64,000 nt of DNA from Prolixibacter denitrificans (GCF_003014495.1 NZ_PYGC01000005.1:62001-126000), one strand, 5' to 3'. Positions 53,066-63,411 are shown, counted from the stretch's first letter. Program-made: numbers and translations. The notes: a model not told the origin generated them from the letters alone.

Positions 53066-54511
53066 TTACCAAATATACGTTCCCACAGCGCCTCCTGCAA
53101 GTGCACTACTCACCGTTTCTTCGCCAAGTTTCATATTGAATGTCTGGGTAACCGAAGCATCGTTCAAAACAATCAGGACGGTTGAACCGTCGGGTGTTAC
53201 GAAAGCCACATTAGGCAGGTTATCAGGTTGATTGCTCGAGATACGTTTTGAGCCCGGACGAACAAATTTGGACGCATGAGCGATGATGTAGTACGCCGGA
53301 TTCCGAGTGACGTTATCGCCATCGATGGTTAATGCTCCCAAACACTGCGAACAACCTCCATCGGTGTGTGGTTCCAGGCTTGAATTCGCTGCCAGGTTCC
53401 ATTCCAGAACGGTTTTGCACCAGTTCCGGCTCGCGCCGATGATCAGTTCGCGGGTGTGCCATTTCAAATCGCTCGGAAAGTCGCCCGGAGCACCAATCCA
53501 CTGCTCGGTAAAATACAGGTTCTTTTCAGGATAGCTGTTATGCAAAGCAGCCAGACTGTTGATAGAACCGGCATAAAGATGGAACGCTGCACCATCGACA
53601 TATTTCGAAGCATCGGCATCGTTGTATATCTCCGCCGGGTAATCGGTTCGATCGCAGTTATGATCGTAAACAATAATCTTCGTCTGAATTCCTGCCGTCT
53701 GAAAAGCAGGCCCGAGGCTGGTTTTGATAAACGCCGCCTGCTCCGAGGCCGGCATGTACATGCTCGGATTGTTTCCGTCATGCAGCGGTTCGTTCTGAAT
53801 GGTAATGGCATCGATGGTAATTCCTTCCTGCGCCATCCCTTCAATATATTTCACAAAATATTTCGCGTAAGCATCGTAATATTCCGGTTTCAGGCTTCCG
53901 CCAACGGAATTGTTGTTCGTTTTCATCCACAGCGGCGCCGACCAGGGCGAACCCAGTATTTTGATATTTGGATTGATTGTCAGAATTTCTTTCAGAACCG
54001 GAATCAAATATTGCCGGTCGGGAGCCAACGAAAAATGGTCCATGTTGACATCCGTTTCACCGGAAGGTAAGTCGTCGTATGAAAATACGGAAGCATCCAA
54101 ATCGGAAGCTCCGATGCTGATACGAAGGTAGCTGATGCCAATATTATTGTCGTTGTCATCAAACAACTCTGTCAGCAAAGCGTGTCGTTTGGCAGCCGAC
54201 ATGTTGTAAAGATGCATCGCGCTTCCACCGGTCAGGGCGAAACCAAAGCCATCCATGGTCTGAAATGATGTCGATGGATCAATTTCAATCGTTGGCAAAT
54301 TACTGTTCGTCGACTCGGTTACACTGTTTTCCTGCGGTGTAAACAACACCGATTTATCAGGCTTAGTCAGATAGAAAGATACATCTACCGGCACCGAAGG
54401 AGGTGGTGGTGCAGGAGTTTCCTCTTTTTTGTCGTTACACCGCCATCCCATCACACTCAACGTCAGCAGTGCAGCCAATCCAACCGTTAATTTTCTCTTT
54501 CCAACCATCAT
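53066..54511 (-). CDS. GH30 glycoside hydrolase, exported lipoprotein (second copy)
   Basis: A 481-residue GH30 enzyme, clearly diverged from its neighbour. The signal ends at a possible lipobox Cys25, followed by a proline-rich linker (PAPPPPSVP). Catalytic residues are Glu241 (TIQNEPLHD) and Glu336 (LYFTEQWIG), and MDGFGFALTGGSAMH is the start of the barrel. Two dissimilar GH30 copies side by side suggest that one trims and one cleaves the same beta-glucan. A stable hairpin lies between it and susE. Confidence 0.9.
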   Translation of the reverse strand: MMVGKRKLTVGLAALLTLSVMGWRCNDKKEETPAPPPPSVPVDVSFYLTKPDKSVLFTPQENSVTESTNSNLPTIEIDPSTSFQTMDGFGFALTGGSAMHLYNMSAAKRHALLTELFDDNDNNIGISYLRISIGASDLDASVFSYDDLPSGETDVNMDHFSLAPDRQYLIPVLKEILTINPNIKILGSPWSAPLWMKTNNNSVGGSLKPEYYDAYAKYFVKYIEGMAQEGITIDAITIQNEPLHDGNNPSMYMPASEQAAFIKTSLGPAFQTAGIQTKIIVYDHNCDRTDYPAEIYNDADASKYVDGAAFHLYAGSINSLAALHNSYPEKNLYFTEQWIGAPGDFPSDLKWHTRELIIGASRNWCKTVLEWNLAANSSLEPHTDGGCSQCLGALTIDGDNVTRNPAYYIIAHASKFVRPGSKRISSNQPDNLPNVAFVTPDGSTVLIVLNDASVTQTFNMKLGEETVSSALAGGAVGTYIW

Positions 54512-54527
54512 TCAATTCGTTAAGTAA

Positions 54528-54549
54528 CCAGGTGGCCGAAACCACCTGG
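54528..54549 (-). other. Intercistronic hairpin between susE-like and GH30 genes
   Basis: CCAGGTGG pairs perfectly with CCACCTGG across a six-base loop, on the minus strand, 16 bases upstream of the GH30 start. No T run follows. It may slow RNA decay or set a lower GH30 dose relative to the transport proteins. Confidence 0.5.
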
Positions 54550-54561
54550 CTTTATTTCAGT

Positions 54562-56295
54562 TTAGTTTTTGACAAACTGGTAAGTCCCTGTTTGATAGTC
54601 ATCACTCACAACAATCGTTGCCGTATAGTTACCATCAGCAGTCAGATTATCAAAGTTCTGTCCTCCGTTATTGGTCATTGTGCCACTCAGAGCCGAAGGA
54701 TCATCGGCACCAAACTGTATATCCCAAGGTGAGTTGAATTTCATCAGGTAACCTGCTTTCAGGTCTGCTGTTACCGTAAAAGTATAAGGATGAACGTAAG
54801 TCATCACAAACTCATCGCGGGTATCCCAGTTCGACCAGTGGAACAACTTCATGTTGTAATAGTACCAGCTCAAACGGGCAGTTGAAAAATCGAAGTTCAG
54901 TATGTAAGCCTGATCCTTTTCAACCGTCATACCTCCGGCGCCTTCCGACAAGTCAGATGTTCCGGCCACCTTATCGGCAGTAGGATTATCAGAAGCTCCC
55001 ACATTTCCGCTCAACGCGTAACTGGTCCCAGAACCATCGGATGCACTGTTCAGGGTATACGTAACGCTACTTTGCAATGCCAGATAAGTACCCGAAGTAA
55101 AGGTATCACCATCTTTGGTCAGTTCCTTCATCATTGTTCCATCAGCGAACAGGTAAAGGTGATCTGGTGTCGCAACTGGGCCTGCAGCATTCGGATCACG
55201 CTCAATGGTGTAGGTATACGGATCGTTGGACAAGTCGAGCGTGAAGATGCACTGCCCCGACAACGTTGACTGGTCATCCTCAAAAGAGATACCCAGCTCA
55301 TTTCCTTCCGATTCCATGATGAGCGAATTATCAGTACCGACAATGTGCTTCAGCAGATAGCCCCAGTCGCCGTTAGCGCGGAATACAAATCCACCTTTAT
55401 CGAGCAGATTGATGCTGCCTTTCCAGACACCGCCGCCCTGGTATTGCAGAGGTTCGTCACCTCCCCAACCGCCGTCAATGATACCACCAACAACGCTCCA
55501 TTTATCAATCTTCAGTAATGAATAGGTGTTGTTATCCAAATCAACCGAGATACGGTAAACGGCTGAATCGGGAGCAGCAATCGCGGTACCTGATTTCACC
55601 AGGTTTCCATCAGAACCACCATATTGATGAGCCGGCAGACTCGTAGCGCTGAAGAATTTAAAGGCTTTTCCTTTATCCAGATGAGTATAGGCTTCGTAAC
55701 GGTTCAGTCCGTTTCCATTGGCATCTTTCAAACGACGCATCGGAATCGCTTTCGACAAATCCGTGCCGGTCTCAGTAGCTTCTCCTGAAACATACAGCGA
55801 AGTTGGAATAATCTCGTGCTGGAAACGTGTTACCAGCAAATCACCCGATGAGTAAGTACTTTTACTCAAACAACTGGCAACGACGGCCCAGGTCACTTTC
55901 GATTCGGCATCCGCCGGATAACCGGCCAGTGACATCGCCTCATTCAGCTGACTGAATGTAATAGACGCAGTAAGTCCGGTTCCACTATTGGCCGCTTTCA
56001 CGGAAAGAATCGGTGTATCGAAATTAGTCGAACCAGCGGTGTCGATAACAACCGAATAGTAAACGCCAAAACCAGCAGTAGAAGATGCACCGGTCCAGGT
56101 AAACACAATGGTAGAATCGGGTTTATTCTCATCCAGAACAATGGATGAATTCGCCGCTGGAGAAACAATGGCAGGATCACTTAACTTCCAGTTTCCTTCC
56201 GGCGCAAGATTATCTTTTTCGGTGCACGACCATCCGGCAAACAACAGCACGATGATGGTGAGCAATAAACTATATCTTGTTTTCATTTTTTTCAT
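54562..56295 (-). CDS. SusE/SusF-like outer membrane glycan-binding lipoprotein
   Basis: A 577-residue lipoprotein (Cys24 after a hydrophobic leader, then charged residues). The N-terminal SusE domain (IVSPAANSSIVLDENKPDST) is followed by several beta-sandwich units, with aromatic-rich loops such as DGGWGGDEPLQYQGGGVWKG and LKIDKWSVVGG that could bind glycan. SusE/F proteins hold starch or other glucans at the cell surface without cleaving them. It is the third gene of the locus after SusC and SusD. Confidence 0.85.
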   Translation of the reverse strand: MKKMKTRYSLLLTIIVLLFAGWSCTEKDNLAPEGNWKLSDPAIVSPAANSSIVLDENKPDSTIVFTWTGASSTAGFGVYYSVVIDTAGSTNFDTPILSVKAANSGTGLTASITFSQLNEAMSLAGYPADAESKVTWAVVASCLSKSTYSSGDLLVTRFQHEIIPTSLYVSGEATETGTDLSKAIPMRRLKDANGNGLNRYEAYTHLDKGKAFKFFSATSLPAHQYGGSDGNLVKSGTAIAAPDSAVYRISVDLDNNTYSLLKIDKWSVVGGIIDGGWGGDEPLQYQGGGVWKGSINLLDKGGFVFRANGDWGYLLKHIVGTDNSLIMESEGNELGISFEDDQSTLSGQCIFTLDLSNDPYTYTIERDPNAAGPVATPDHLYLFADGTMMKELTKDGDTFTSGTYLALQSSVTYTLNSASDGSGTSYALSGNVGASDNPTADKVAGTSDLSEGAGGMTVEKDQAYILNFDFSTARLSWYYYNMKLFHWSNWDTRDEFVMTYVHPYTFTVTADLKAGYLMKFNSPWDIQFGADDPSALSGTMTNNGGQNFDNLTADGNYTATIVVSDDYQTGTYQFVKN

Positions 56296-56429
56296 TGGTT
56301 GTTTGAAAGAGACATGGTCCGGGCGTCACCATAAATGCCCTTAATTCGCTGCTCTCCATTCCGGAGAATACAACCGGCAACCACCTTTCCATGTCCTTTC
56401 ATGTCACATAAATATCTATATCACCCTAT

Positions 56430-57920
56430 TTACAAAGGATTCTGAACCAGTTGCGGGTTCCGGTCCAGTTCCTGCTGCGGAATCGGGAGCAGTGTTTTGG
56501 CTTCCGTTACATTGTACTGGGTTGGTTGACCGGTTCTCAGGTCAATTTCCTGCAGGTTGTTCATGGTCGAAACCACCAGGTTGTGACGTTTCAGGTCATC
56601 CCAACGTTGTCCTTCCTGGGCCAACTCCAGACGGCGTTCGTTCAGAATCGCCGTACGCAAGGCATCTTTCGTAGCCGTTTGCGCGGCAGTCAGTGGTGCC
56701 AGGTTTACGCGGGCGCGGATTTTATTTACCTCAGCAGCTGCATCGGTCAAGTCACCGGTTTCGTTCAAAGCTTCTGCTTTCAGCAAGACAATGTCTCCGT
56801 AACGAAGAATGTACAACCGGTCGGTACTGGCCCATCCCATCGCGTTTTTCATTTTATAAGCGAACGGAATGCTGCTACCTTTGGCATTTCCCCAGTATTC
56901 ATCAATCCAGTCGTTTACTTTTTCGAAAATAACGCTGGCATTTTTCCGCACCACATCACCTTCCGCATCGTAAGCATCAATCAGGTTGTGTGATGGAACG
57001 ACAAACTTCCGCCAGTTGTCTCCTGTCAATGACGGAGGCAACATCAACTGCGGTGCCCAGTTACCTTCACTTCCTCCGGTGAACTGCACTTCCAGAATCG
57101 ATTCGGCATTGTTGTAATGGTTACCATCAAACAGGTCAGCGTAGTTGTCCAGCAAACGATAATTGGCTGAGCTCGCTTCTACTTTGGCAATGTATTCCAA
57201 TGCTTTTGCATAATCATGCGAGGGTTCCTGCATACAGGCTTTCGCGGCAAGCGCATAGGCGGCACCGGCAGTTGCGCGGGCTTTGTTGACTGTCGCATCA
57301 CTTCCGTACGTATCCGGTAAAAGTTTGCCTGCTTCATCCAGATCTTTCAGAATCTGAGCATACACTTCTGCCTCCGTAGCGCGAGGCAACTGTACTTTAC
57401 CCGGATCGGTCGTTGTCGTCGACTCGAGTACCAGTGGCACCCCGCCCCAGTTTTTGACCAGGTTGTAATAGTGCAATGCTCTCAGGAATAAAGCTTCGCC
57501 TTTAATTTGCTGTCTGCGCTCATCCGTCAACTTCGGATCGGTAACATCCTGAATTCGGTCAAGCACAGTATTGGCTTTCAGAATCCCGTTGTACAACTCT
57601 GACCACCAAGACAACACACGGCTATTGGTTGGAGTGATGTTAAACAGATCAATAGCAAAGATTTCCGGGTTATCACCACCCGCATAGTCGTTATCGGTCC
57701 TAACATCTTCGAGTAAAATCTGGTCCCAGATGTAGTAAGACGATGATTGAAAAGTTTCGTACGAACCGGTCAGGGCTGCTTCGATCTGATTGGCAGTAGA
57801 ATACGCACTACTGGTCGTCTCTTCCGAGATGGGAGTCAAATCGAGATAGTTGTCACAGGCAGCCGCCGAAAAGAGGATAGCTGCGCTGAGGATATATTTT
57901 TTGAATGAATGAAAATTCAT
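56430..57920 (-). CDS. susD: SusD/RagB-family glycan-binding lipoprotein
   Basis: A 496-residue lipoprotein (Cys22 in AACDNYLDL) with the SusD helical domain, including TPR-like segments (GEALFLRALHYYNLVKNWGGVP) and the terminal PIPQQELDRNPQLVQNP typical of the family. SusD forms a lid over the SusC pore and binds oligosaccharide. It starts 13 bases after SusC, so the two are cotranscribed. Confidence 0.94.
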   Translation of the reverse strand: MNFHSFKKYILSAAILFSAAACDNYLDLTPISEETTSSAYSTANQIEAALTGSYETFQSSSYYIWDQILLEDVRTDNDYAGGDNPEIFAIDLFNITPTNSRVLSWWSELYNGILKANTVLDRIQDVTDPKLTDERRQQIKGEALFLRALHYYNLVKNWGGVPLVLESTTTTDPGKVQLPRATEAEVYAQILKDLDEAGKLLPDTYGSDATVNKARATAGAAYALAAKACMQEPSHDYAKALEYIAKVEASSANYRLLDNYADLFDGNHYNNAESILEVQFTGGSEGNWAPQLMLPPSLTGDNWRKFVVPSHNLIDAYDAEGDVVRKNASVIFEKVNDWIDEYWGNAKGSSIPFAYKMKNAMGWASTDRLYILRYGDIVLLKAEALNETGDLTDAAAEVNKIRARVNLAPLTAAQTATKDALRTAILNERRLELAQEGQRWDDLKRHNLVVSTMNNLQEIDLRTGQPTQYNVTEAKTLLPIPQQELDRNPQLVQNPL

Positions 57921-57933
57921 ATCTCTATCTTTT

Positions 57934-60909
57934 TTAGAAAGTTATATTTAAACCAAAGATGATATTCCGGGTCTGCGGATAGGTACCATAGTCGATACCC
58001 TTTGCCGTATTGGAAGTTCCGAAGGCATTGACTTCCGGATCAAATCCCGAGTAGTTGGTCAATGTCCATAGGTTTTCTCCGGTGGCATAAACCTTCACAT
58101 TTTGCATCTTCACTTTGTCCGTCCATGCTTTCGGGAGCTGGTAACTCAGCGTAACCGATTTCAAACGGAGATAAGAACCATCTTCAATGAATCGGCTGGA
58201 AATACGCGAATTATCATAGCTACCCCAGCTGGCTTTAGGAATATCTGTCTGATCGCCGGGTTGTCTCCAGCGGCGCAGCACAGCAGTTGATTGGTTTTGT
58301 GGTCCGGTCATACCTTCGATTTCCATACGGGAAGCATTCAACATATCGTTCCCTTGCGAACCTTGCAGGAATACGGACAAAGACAGTGATTTATAGCTGA
58401 CGTTGTTGGTCATACCGTAAATGAATTTAGGATTGGCATCACCAATCACCACACGGTCGTCAGCCGAAGGAGTAAACGTGCTGGAGCCATCTTTAGCGAT
58501 GTAATAGGCATTACCGGTCTGCGGGTCAACTCCACCCCACACATAGCCGAAGAGTGTTCCCAACGGCAGGCCTTCTTTCACCAGGCTGGCATCGCCGCGG
58601 TTCGTAATGCTTCCTGCATAGATCTCTTGTCCAACCAAATCAACAACTTTATTCCTGTTGAAGGAGATATTGAAATTCGTTGACCAGTTGATGGCTTTCT
58701 TCACGTTGACGGTGGTAAGATTGAATTCCAAACCTTTGTTCTGCAGTTTACCTACGTTCTGGATAGCAGTATCGTATCCGGTACTACGGGGCAACGGTGC
58801 ATTCAGTAGCAAATCGCTGGTGTTCCGGATATAAGCATCAGCTGAAAACTGGATACGTCCGCGGAAAACAGACAAATCAAGACCTACGTTGGTCTGTTCC
58901 GACTGCTCCCATTTCAGGTTCCGGTTTTCTACCGAAGAAGGATACGTTCCGGGTAAAGTAGAACCACCGATGGGATAGTTGGCGCCGCTGGCCACACGTC
59001 CGAACCAGGCGTAGTTCGTAATCTGATCGTTACCGACGATACCCCAACCGGCACGCAATTTCAGGTCGTCGAGGAAACTCAGGTCCTGCATGAACGGTTC
59101 CTGCGAAATACGCCATCCGATGGATGATGACGGGAAATATCCCCAACGGTTGTCCGGACCGAAAACACTGGAAGCATCGGCACGGAAGTTAACAGTCAGC
59201 AGGTACTTGTCTCTGAAACTGTAGTTGATACGTCCCAGGAAGGAAGTATTCCGCTTTTTAGCCTTATCGGAAGAAGCCGCAATCATTTCAGAGCCACCAT
59301 TGGTTGTCTGAACACCGTTGCCAGAGAAATTGCGGGTTTCGATATGGGCATTTTCCCAGTAAAACTCCTGGATAACACTACCTGCTAACGCCTCAATTTT
59401 GTGTGAACCTAATGTTTTATTGAAGGTCAGGGTGTTATCCCAAATGTAGTAGCTGGTTTTATTGGTATTGTTAATTCCCTGTCCGTTCAAAGCACGACCG
59501 TAGCTGGTCAGGAACGGATCGAGGAAATAATCATAAATATCATTGCGATCATCGATACCCAGATTTGATTTGAAACTAAAATCCTTCAGGAAATCGATTT
59601 TAGCATACACATTACCCAGTATCCGCTGGCTTTTGTATTTGCGGTTCGAACCATCGGTGCTGGCAATCGGGTTTTCCCAGTTTTGGAACGGGTTGCTGGT
59701 AAACGTCCCATCCGGGTTATAAATGCCAATAACGGGAGGAGTTGTCAATGCACCAAGCAGAACACCGCCTTTATCGACACCCTGGTTGTCATTCACATCC
59801 ACATCCGAATAAACCGAGTAAGCCATGCGGGTTCCAACGGTCAGCCACTTATTCACTTCCTGGTCGAGGTTGATTTTGAAGTTGTAGCGGTTCATCTGAG
59901 CACTACGTACTGCACCAACCTGTTCAACCCATCCACCTGACATGTAGTAGGACGTTTTATTGCTTTTCCCGGAAACGGACAACTGATAATTCTGTGAACG
60001 ACCGTTCTGGAAAATCTCTTTCTGCCAGTCGGTGTTGTGAGTATACAACGACCAGTCAGTGTTTTTTCCCATTTCGGTCATCAGGTCGCGGTATTGCTCA
60101 CCGTTCAGTACCGGCAAGGTTCTCCATACCTGGGAGAAACCATTGTACACATCCAGTTTCACGGTCGGCCGATCAGTAGTTCCTTTATAGGTAGTAATCA
60201 ACACAACACCGTTGGCTCCCTGTGCACCATAAATAGCTGCCGAAGAAGCATCTTTCAGGATAGAAATACTCTGAATGTCAGCAGGGTTGATGGAACGGGT
60301 ATCGGTTGTCGGCACACCGTCAACCACATAAAGTGGCTCACTTCCAGCGGTAATAGAGTTCGTTCCGCGAATGCGAATACTAAATCCCTGGGAAGGTTTT
60401 CCCGAACTGGAAAGAACCTGTACACCGGCCGCTTTACCTTCGATGAGGGCTCCCATTTGAGTATTGGGACGCGAATCCATCTGTTTGGAATCGACCATGG
60501 CAACCGAACCGGTTACATCTTTTTTCTGCTGAGTACCATAACCAACCACCACCACTTCGTCGAGGCCCGTTACATTCTCTTCCATGGTCACATCAATGTT
60601 TGCGCGGTTGCCAATGCTCACGTCTTTGGTCTTCATACCAATAAAACTGAAAGTGAGTACTCCATCAGCAGGAATGTCTCCCGAAAGGGAATATTTTCCA
60701 TCAAAATTGGTGATAGTACCGGTTGATGTTCCTTTCACCATAACGGTCACCGAGGGAATAGGCTCCCCTGATTTGTCCGTCACAGTTCCTGTAATCGTTC
60801 GTTGCTGTGCATACGAACTTACCGACAGGAGCAATCCTGCCAGAAGGCATAAAACAGATTTATGCCAGAGACGAATTTTCAAGAACGTCATTGTTTTTTC
60901 TTTTTTCAT
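57934..60909 (-). CDS. susC: SusC/RagA-family TonB-linked outer membrane transporter
   Basis: A 991-residue TonB-dependent transporter. A signal peptide (about residues 1-34) is followed by a carboxypeptidase-regulatory-like domain (about 35-110, TVTDKSGEPIPSVTVMVKG), a plug domain (VVVVGYGTQQKKDVTGSVA and VRIRGTNSI-like RIRGTNSITAG), and a long barrel ending in IIFGLNITF. There is no anti-sigma-interacting STN domain, so it is not controlled by an ECF sigma pair. It is the first gene of the polysaccharide operon. The 563-base upstream region separates it from its probable regulator. Confidence 0.95.
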   Translation of the reverse strand: MKKEKTMTFLKIRLWHKSVLCLLAGLLLSVSSYAQQRTITGTVTDKSGEPIPSVTVMVKGTSTGTITNFDGKYSLSGDIPADGVLTFSFIGMKTKDVSIGNRANIDVTMEENVTGLDEVVVVGYGTQQKKDVTGSVAMVDSKQMDSRPNTQMGALIEGKAAGVQVLSSSGKPSQGFSIRIRGTNSITAGSEPLYVVDGVPTTDTRSINPADIQSISILKDASSAAIYGAQGANGVVLITTYKGTTDRPTVKLDVYNGFSQVWRTLPVLNGEQYRDLMTEMGKNTDWSLYTHNTDWQKEIFQNGRSQNYQLSVSGKSNKTSYYMSGGWVEQVGAVRSAQMNRYNFKINLDQEVNKWLTVGTRMAYSVYSDVDVNDNQGVDKGGVLLGALTTPPVIGIYNPDGTFTSNPFQNWENPIASTDGSNRKYKSQRILGNVYAKIDFLKDFSFKSNLGIDDRNDIYDYFLDPFLTSYGRALNGQGINNTNKTSYYIWDNTLTFNKTLGSHKIEALAGSVIQEFYWENAHIETRNFSGNGVQTTNGGSEMIAASSDKAKKRNTSFLGRINYSFRDKYLLTVNFRADASSVFGPDNRWGYFPSSSIGWRISQEPFMQDLSFLDDLKLRAGWGIVGNDQITNYAWFGRVASGANYPIGGSTLPGTYPSSVENRNLKWEQSEQTNVGLDLSVFRGRIQFSADAYIRNTSDLLLNAPLPRSTGYDTAIQNVGKLQNKGLEFNLTTVNVKKAINWSTNFNISFNRNKVVDLVGQEIYAGSITNRGDASLVKEGLPLGTLFGYVWGGVDPQTGNAYYIAKDGSSTFTPSADDRVVIGDANPKFIYGMTNNVSYKSLSLSVFLQGSQGNDMLNASRMEIEGMTGPQNQSTAVLRRWRQPGDQTDIPKASWGSYDNSRISSRFIEDGSYLRLKSVTLSYQLPKAWTDKVKMQNVKVYATGENLWTLTNYSGFDPEVNAFGTSNTAKGIDYGTYPQTRNIIFGLNITF

Positions 60910-61472
60910 AGGATTATTTGTTTACCTTCCAATGCATTATCAGGCTATCCGCGTGCATTATGCGATAACACATAACTTTCGCCCGCCCGTTGCCAGACGC
61001 AGCCAGACATTCAGATGCAATTCTTTGTCGTTACCGGCTTTAGATTTCCGCCGGAATAGCTGTATTCAACTCGAAAAGTTTATCGGAGTTTTTATCCCTC
61101 TTTGGTAGGCCTATGCTAGCCCCGTAACGAAAGGACAAAACAGGATGGTTTTACACACCGATGTGTTTAACGTCTTCTTCATAGCGATTGTAATTTTTAG
61201 TTAGCAATTGTGCCCAATTGGTTGTCTGACGGAATATCAAAATGCTCCGCCCGATTTTCAGGTTTTAAAGCGATGGTAAATAGAATGAGATTGGGAAGGA
61301 ATTGCGAATGACGGTAGGAAAAATATAGATAAAAGTGGAACCAGAAAAACAATTAACACCTCATTTTATGACACTTGCATCTCTCCGGAGATTCAAAAAA
61401 AGTGGATGGTTTAAACCGGAAATGAGTACAATTTCACTTCTTAGACACTAAAAAGGAAAAAATTTCAATCTA
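60910..61472 (-). other. 563-base non-coding region upstream of susC
   Basis: This gap between susC and the DUF6377 regulator must contain the susC promoter, but I see no perfect TAnnTTTG on the minus strand. It contains ACACA CCGA TGTGT (inverted repeat near 61154-61167). The minus-strand sequence CTAACTAAA (61196-61204) is complementary to the array sRNA modules, about 290 bases upstream of susC. Otherwise nothing recognised. Confidence 0.5.
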
Positions 61473-63128
61473 CTATTCGCGTGAAAATTCTCCGATTTTC
61501 ATCACGTAATCTTCAAAGTCGTCGCGGGGAACGACGGCCCGGTTTTTCACTTTCACCCGGTAATTATAAATGGTGTTTACCGAATAACGCAAAAGTTTGG
61601 CAATGGCCGCACTATCGGAAATTCCCAGCCGAATCAAAGCAAAAATTCGCAATTCGGTATTCAGCATTTCGCCTTTCTTCACGGTAATCTGCTCATCCTC
61701 TTTCAACAAGGCGTTGAATTCTTCCACGAAAGTGGGATAAATCTGCAGAAAGGTATGATCGAAATTGTCGTAAAACTCCCGGATTTCGTCTTCGATCAAC
61801 CGCTTCGATTTGGTTCGCTCAAACAGTTCCGACACTTCCCGGTCGGCAATTTGCTTGTTCACATTCCGGCGGAAGCCATCGAGCTTATCGATATAATCGG
61901 AACAAATGCTGAAGAAGCTGCCGATGTACTGCTCCTTCACATGATTCGATTCCGAAAGCTGGCTGTTCAACTCGTTTAGTTGAGTATTCGCTTCGGAAAG
62001 ATGGCCATTCAAATCACGAAGTTTCAAATTAACGGTCTGCAAATCCTTCCGGGCACGGGCCAGTTTCTTCACCTGGCTGTAAATAAACAATATGGAGAGC
62101 AACAACACCACAGACAGCAGACTAATGATAATAAGCAGGTTGCGCAGGTGTGCCTTTTGCTTGTCGCTTTTCTTTTGATAAGCTGCTGTCACCACCGGCA
62201 GAATGTTCGATATCTGCATGTACCGAAGCCGCGAGTTGAAATAAGCTGCATCTTCGAATGAGAACTTGATGTACTCGTAAGCCCGATCAATTTTATTTTG
62301 ATGGTAGAGGATTGTCGAAAGCGCCGCCATCGATGCATTATCTTTCACAGCAGCCCGGATATCGGACATCGCCGATAGAATCAGGTACTTTTCCCGCTGT
62401 TCGGTATTATTTTGTAGCTGATAGGACAAAGAACGATCGAACGTAATCATCGAATACTCGCGGGTTCCCATTTGCGTCATCGCCAAACGCTTGCTATTCA
62501 CCCAGCGGCACGAATCATATTCACCGGCATCCCGGTACTGTTTTTCCTCGATGGCCAGGTAAGCTTCCGAGTTTGGGTCGAGCAGCTTCACCACCGAATC
62601 ACGGTAGGCTTTATAGAGCTTGTAGTATTTACCTGCATTTTCCTTCACCTGGTTATATACGTTCAGGTCGGAATACACGTGCATGAAATCGTGGTAGTAA
62701 TTCGGTAATAGTTTTTCCGAAAGGTGTTTCCGATCGACTTCGTGCAAAATATCCAGCGCCTCTTTGTACCTGCCGGATGAAGCCAGAATTCCCGAAAGGT
62801 TAATACGGGTTTCATTCAGCATGGTTTTATTATCCAGGTCACGGGCCAGCTGAAAATTCAGGTCGATGTAATGAAGGGCCGAGTCGAAGTTGAACGGGAT
62901 ATACTCATCGAGGATGCGGTTGTTGATATAATACCGCTGAGACGAACTCAATCCCGGTTCATTGAGTAAGCTTTTGATGTTCTTTATCTTCTGCAGTTTT
63001 ACCTGCTCGTATTGCTTTCGCTGTTTCATGGTTAAATCCAATTGATGCAACAACGAATCAATCTCGCTGGCCATGGTCATCTGCCAGCTTCCTGCGAAAA
63101 GAATCAGTAACAACAGTAACTTCCTCAT
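61473..63128 (-). CDS. DUF6377-type membrane regulator with C-terminal HTH
   Basis: A 551-residue sensor-regulator. A signal peptide (about 1-20) is followed by a periplasmic helical TPR-like region, a transmembrane segment at about 326-349 (LLIIISLLSVVLLLSILFIY), a coiled coil (about 358-395, LRDLNGHLSEANTQLNELN) and a terminal helix-turn-helix of the LuxR kind (SDSAAIAKLLRYSVNTIYNY). Such proteins are common next to SusC/D operons in Bacteroidota and probably control them by sensing glycan fragments. It is transcribed in the same direction as the locus from its own promoter. Confidence 0.85.
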   Translation of the reverse strand: MRKLLLLLILFAGSWQMTMASEIDSLLHQLDLTMKQRKQYEQVKLQKIKNIKSLLNEPGLSSSQRYYINNRILDEYIPFNFDSALHYIDLNFQLARDLDNKTMLNETRINLSGILASSGRYKEALDILHEVDRKHLSEKLLPNYYHDFMHVYSDLNVYNQVKENAGKYYKLYKAYRDSVVKLLDPNSEAYLAIEEKQYRDAGEYDSCRWVNSKRLAMTQMGTREYSMITFDRSLSYQLQNNTEQREKYLILSAMSDIRAAVKDNASMAALSTILYHQNKIDRAYEYIKFSFEDAAYFNSRLRYMQISNILPVVTAAYQKKSDKQKAHLRNLLIIISLLSVVLLLSILFIYSQVKKLARARKDLQTVNLKLRDLNGHLSEANTQLNELNSQLSESNHVKEQYIGSFFSICSDYIDKLDGFRRNVNKQIADREVSELFERTKSKRLIEDEIREFYDNFDHTFLQIYPTFVEEFNALLKEDEQITVKKGEMLNTELRIFALIRLGISDSAAIAKLLRYSVNTIYNYRVKVKNRAVVPRDDFEDYVMKIGEFSRE

Positions 63129-63186
63129 TCTGCAAAATTAAAAAAACAATAGTAGGTCTTTGATACGGAAAATTAACAGTAGTCTT

Positions 63187-63194
63187 CAAATATA
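63187..63194 (-). promoter_or_regulatory. -7 promoter element of the regulator gene
   Basis: TATATTTG on the minus strand, 58 bases upstream of the start of the DUF6377 regulator. Confidence 0.5.
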
Positions 63195-63411
63195 CTTTAT
63201 TCGACAATAAGTGAATCGTTTAAATCAAACATAAAGGTCCGATTTTAGCCATCATGTCATCAAGCATATACACATCCAATCAATCATCAGGTATATTCAC
63301 AACATATTTTTTTATTTTCGTTGGTTATTTAGAATGACTCTCTCTAACACACCCCGTTAGATTGGAGCCAATACAGACGCATTTATTCATTCAAATTTTA
63401 AAACAGACAGA

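Noticed and set aside
60037-60726. 229-residue open frame on the plus strand
   Set aside because: Antisense to susC; shadow.
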